DNA of 64,000 nucleotides from Shinisaurus crocodilurus (taxonomy: Eukaryota > Chordata > Lepidosauria > Squamata > Shinisauridae), in contig CM037880.1 in NCBI GenBank assembly GCA_021292165.1, positions 224,036,467 through 224,100,466 of the forward strand. The letters run 5' to 3'. Every line of letters begins with the position of its first letter. The first letter of the stretch is position 1. Of the stretch, positions 61,055-64,000 are shown in pieces. The notes under the pieces are model-generated. The model was given only the letters and a program-made list of their open reading frames with translations. It made no database searches and was not told the DNA's origin. Both the position numbers and the translations under genes were made by a program.

Positions 61055-63210
61055 CCCCATACTCTCCATTTCAAAATGGCGTTGCTGAGAGAAAAAACAG
61101 AACACTCCAGGAAATGATGAGGGCTCAATTAGCTGACTCACAGGTGGGAAACCGTTTCTGGGGGGATGCACTGTCAAATGCCAATTACCTGCTGAACAGG
61201 TTACCCAATACCACAACTGGGAAAACTCCATATGAAATGTTTCATGGGAGGAAACCAAAGATAGCACACGTGCGTATTTTTGGGTGTAAATGTTTTGTTC
61301 ATATACAGGCTCAAAACAGAACAAAGCTATCTCCAAGAAGCTTTGAATGTTTTCTGCTGGGGTGTGATGCACAAACAAAAGGGTACAGGTTGTGGTCACC
61401 ACACCACAACAAGGTAATTCTGAGCAGGGATGTGATTTTTCACGAGCAAACAAATGACCAGAAACAGCTGGTGGAATTGCCAATGCATGCAATGTCTGAA
61501 ACACAGCAGGATGCTTCTGGGACAGAACAGGCCACTGGGCAGATATCTGGGGAACAGGAGGGAGGTGAACAATCTCTGAGGCGTTCAACCCGAGAACGCA
61601 AAACACCTGTTAGATATCAGGATGAATTCCAAAGTGGGAAAACTGTTTTACATAAAGCTCTCAAAATAGCTTTAGAACCACAAAGTTTTGAGGAAATTCA
61701 AAGCATGGAACCAAAAGTGAAGAATGATTGGTTTGAGGCCATGCAGGATGAAATCAATGCAATGCATGATAACAAAACATGGAGTCTAGTATCTTTGCCT
61801 GTGGGGCGCAAGGCCATCACCTGTAAATGGGTGTACAAGGTGAAGACAAATCACCAGGGGCAGGTGGAGAGATACAGAGCAAGGCTCGTTGCCAGAGGGT
61901 TTGCACAAAAACATGGGGTAGATTTTGATTCCGTGTTTGCACCACCAACAAGGTATGCTACTGTCAGACTGTTGTTGAAATTGGCAGCACAAAGAAAAAT
62001 GATGGCATTTCATTTTGATGTAAAAACTGCTTTTCTGTATGGTGAATTACAAGAGGAAATCTACATGCAGCAACCAAAAGGTTTTGTAGAAAATCCCAGT
62101 CTTGTAAGTCGTCTGAACAAGTCCATATATGGGTTAAAGCAAGCAGCTCGATGCTGGAACCAGAAACTAGACAGAGTTTTGATTAGTTTGGGATTCAAAC
62201 AAAGCAAGGCTGATCACTGTCTGTATACAAATCACACAGAACAGGGAAACTGGGTGTATTTGTTGGTCTTTGTTGATGATATATTGCTGGTAACACAATC
62301 AGTAAGTCAAAAAGACAAAATTGCACAAGAATTGCAAGCACACTTTGAACTGAAAGATCTAGGTTTGGTACAACACTATCTTGGAATGCAATTATCTCAA
62401 GATGAGGAAGGTTCTTTCATGGTTGAACAAAGTGGAAAAATTCAGAAATTGCTGGAAATTCATGGGTTGGAGAATTGTAACCTAGTTACCACTCCAATGA
62501 CTCTTGAATACCAAAAACACACAGATAACACTGAGTTTGAAGATATTGGAAAATATCAGAGTGTTATTGGAAGCCTGCTATCTTTGGCAAATGTGAGTAG
62601 GCCAGACATCAGCAATGCTGTGAACATACTTAGCAGGAGAACGCAAAATCCTTCTATGTATGATTGGCTAGCTGTGAAACGTGTGTTAAGGTATTTAAAA
62701 GGTACCATGAATTGCAAACTGAAATTGTCAACACACACAGAGGGAGATTTTTGTGTGTACACTGATGCTGACTGGGGGTCTGCTACAGATAGGAAGTCTA
62801 CAAGTGGGACTGCATTAATGTATGATAACAGTCTAATTGACTGGTACACTTGCAAACAATCTTGTGTGGCTGTATCTAGCGCAGAATCTGAATTCATCAG
62901 TTTATCTCAAGCATGTAATGAGATTGAGTGGTTCAAACAATTGTTTGCTGATATGCACATACCAGTAGACAAGGCTGTTACAATTTTTGAGGACAACCAA
63001 GCTTGCATAAGCATGGCTCTCCATGAAAAATGTAGGCCAAGAACCAAACACATTGATGTTCATTACTCTCATGTAAAGGACTGTGTGCAAAAAGGGTGGG
63101 TAACACTCAAGTACTGTGCAACACGGGATATGGTGGCAGATCTTTTCACAAAGCCATTGCCTGTAGTAAGACACAGGAAACTAATGACGGCACTAGGCCT
63201 CATTGAGTAA
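61055..63210 (+). CDS. Copia pol: integrase C-part, RT and RNase H
   Basis: Open frame through the stop TAA at 63208. Integrase end 'PYSPFQNGVAERKNRTLQEM' with the third catalytic glutamate. RT includes 'KWVYKVKTNHQGQVERYRAR', 'FDVKTAFLYGELQEEIYMQQ', 'SIYGLKQAARCWNQKLD' and FVDD ('LLVFVDDILL', near 62270). RNase H shows 'YTDADWGSATDRKSTSG', 'SSAESEFISLSQAC' and 'DNQACISM', ending 'VADLFTKPLP'. These are the standard Copia domains in order, with all visible catalytic acids. It probably descends from one gag-pol frame. It is cut off from its start by the SINE and CR1 inserts, so it is not expected to act alone. Confidence 0.92.
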
Positions 63211-63244
63211 ATGTAAACAAGATGTATCACAGCTTGTGTGGGGA

Positions 63245-63917
63245 TGTTGTGACATGTATCACATTCACCAGCTGTGGCACATTGTTTACACATGGAAGGA
63301 ACAGAATGGCTGGTAAACAAGTTTGTTATGTCTTTCTATGAATCTCGTGCTTTCGCAGGGGTTACTAGAGTGTATGGGAAACAGTATGAGCCTGTCACAT
63401 GGTTTGTATGTTCTGGTGACGTACTGACTTGTTGTTTTTCTGTCTGAATCCATTTTAGAGAGATGCTGAACTTCTCTCTTTCTCTTGTCTTCTGACTAGT
63501 GCTTGCTGGACTAATGCAATCATGTAACGTCTTTGTTGAGTGGAGTAAACCTCAGCTTGCTCCACTGGATTAAATGCTTGCTATGCATTGTACTCTGCAC
63601 ATGGACTGTAACTAGGAAATGTATACTCTGTAGCATATACTTTGCTATTCAAATAAACAGGTAGCTAAATAGACCTGTGGAGTTTACAGAGTTATTTCCT
63701 TGCTACTTGAAGTAATCTGCAAACGGAGGAAGCTGGGCTGGTGTCAGATTACAGGGAGCTGGCTGACAACCGAAACGTTGGAAAGCTGTGCAGGGAGAGG
63801 GGGAGAAGGATCTGAACTTCTATGTGTGGATTTATGGGCGTCTGCACACAGGAATAGGATTTTAAATCTTCCATCTCACACACGCGAGGCACTCTGCTTT
63901 TCCTCATTCCCCCTACA
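63245..63917 (+). repeat. Copia 3' LTR
   Basis: 673 bp direct repeat of 57379-58053. A purine-rich GTGTGGGGA precedes it (63236-63244). Confidence 0.93.
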
Positions 63918-64000
63918 GACTTTTGCATCTGAAAAGCCGTAGACAGGCGCTATGCCCCATCCGATACTTTATGCACATTTCGCCTCCTCCCAGCCCCCCA
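63918..64000 (-). mobile_element. Resumed LTR of the 5428-9754 family
   Basis: After the duplicated GACTT the sequence (AGGCGC, CCCATCCGA, CCTCCCAGCCCCC) follows 6174-6270 with divergence, so the Copia is inserted in this LTR. Runs off the window. Confidence 0.6.

Larger units (their letters stand above)
57379..63917 (+). mobile_element. Copia LTR retrotransposon, near complete
   Basis: 6,539 bp with LTRs 57379-58053 and 63245-63917, perfect 5-bp duplication GACTT (57374-57378, 63918-63922). Order: LTR, primer site, gag (58218 on), protease (DSGAS near 59253), integrase, RT, RNase H, purine tract, LTR. Integrase before RT marks Copia. gag has frame breaks near 58525, 58670 and 59090. A SINE and a CR1 interrupt integrase. 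The last 698 codons are open. The LTRs differ at about six sites and one 2-base gap by eye, so the insertion is young. Confidence 0.95.

Overview
The window looks like a piece of a squamate reptile (probably lizard) nuclear chromosome. The evidence is the repeat mixture: CR1, L2, RTE-like and another LINE, a Penelope-like element, Copia, several solo LTRs, abundant hAT transposons and hairpin MITEs, tRNA- and 5S-derived SINEs. It also carries two spliced F-type (fucose-binding) lectin genes, a family kept in fish, amphibians and sauropsids. I cannot name the species. There is no bacterial-style operon, no functional rRNA or tRNA gene and no CRISPR array.

Host genes. Two intact F-type lectin genes lie tail to tail. 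Gene 1 (+) has coding exons 20894-20984, 22537-22831 and 24072-24222 (178 aa). Gene 2 (-) has coding exons 44334-44244, 41280-40986 and 40307-40148 (181 aa). Exon sizes and intron phases (1 and 2) match, both have a signal peptide, and both keep H74, R101, D103 and R108 of the HX26RXDX4R/K fucose-binding signature. A related segment also lies upstream of each gene (19813-20124 and 45545-45730), so an inverted duplication with flanks is likely. Everything else is repeat or unassigned.

Layout. 1-770: LINE fragment. 1560-2336: LTR-like. 2337-10425: two copies of an unclassified repeat ('R'), one split by a 4.3-kb non-autonomous LTR element (5428-9754). 10690-14100: L2. 14522-15304: RTE-like fragment. 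15.5-19.7 kb: hairpin elements, a CpG-rich stretch and an LTR-like stretch. 19.8-24.3 kb: lectin gene 1 and flank. 24.8-32.3 kb: hAT copies, R copies, and a CR1 with a nested RTE-like LINE. 35.2-38.1 kb: L2 and hAT copies. 40.0-45.8 kb: lectin gene 2 and flank. 45.8-47.1 kb: solo LTR with a hAT insert. 48.7-55.0 kb: LINEs with nested SINE, hAT, solo LTR and L2. 55.0-56.2 kb: Penelope-like element. 56.6-64.0 kb: an LTR split by a nearly complete Copia element.

Most striking non-gene signal: seven copies of a hAT-type transposon family (TIR CAGGGATG, perfect 8-bp target duplications at six of the seven). Both ends are packed with the pentamer ACTCG/CGAGT. The longest copy keeps a piece resembling the C-terminal dimerisation region of a hAT transposase. 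Second: the Copia element has a 15-base site exactly complementary to the anticodon arm of initiator tRNA-Met, which implies half-tRNA priming.
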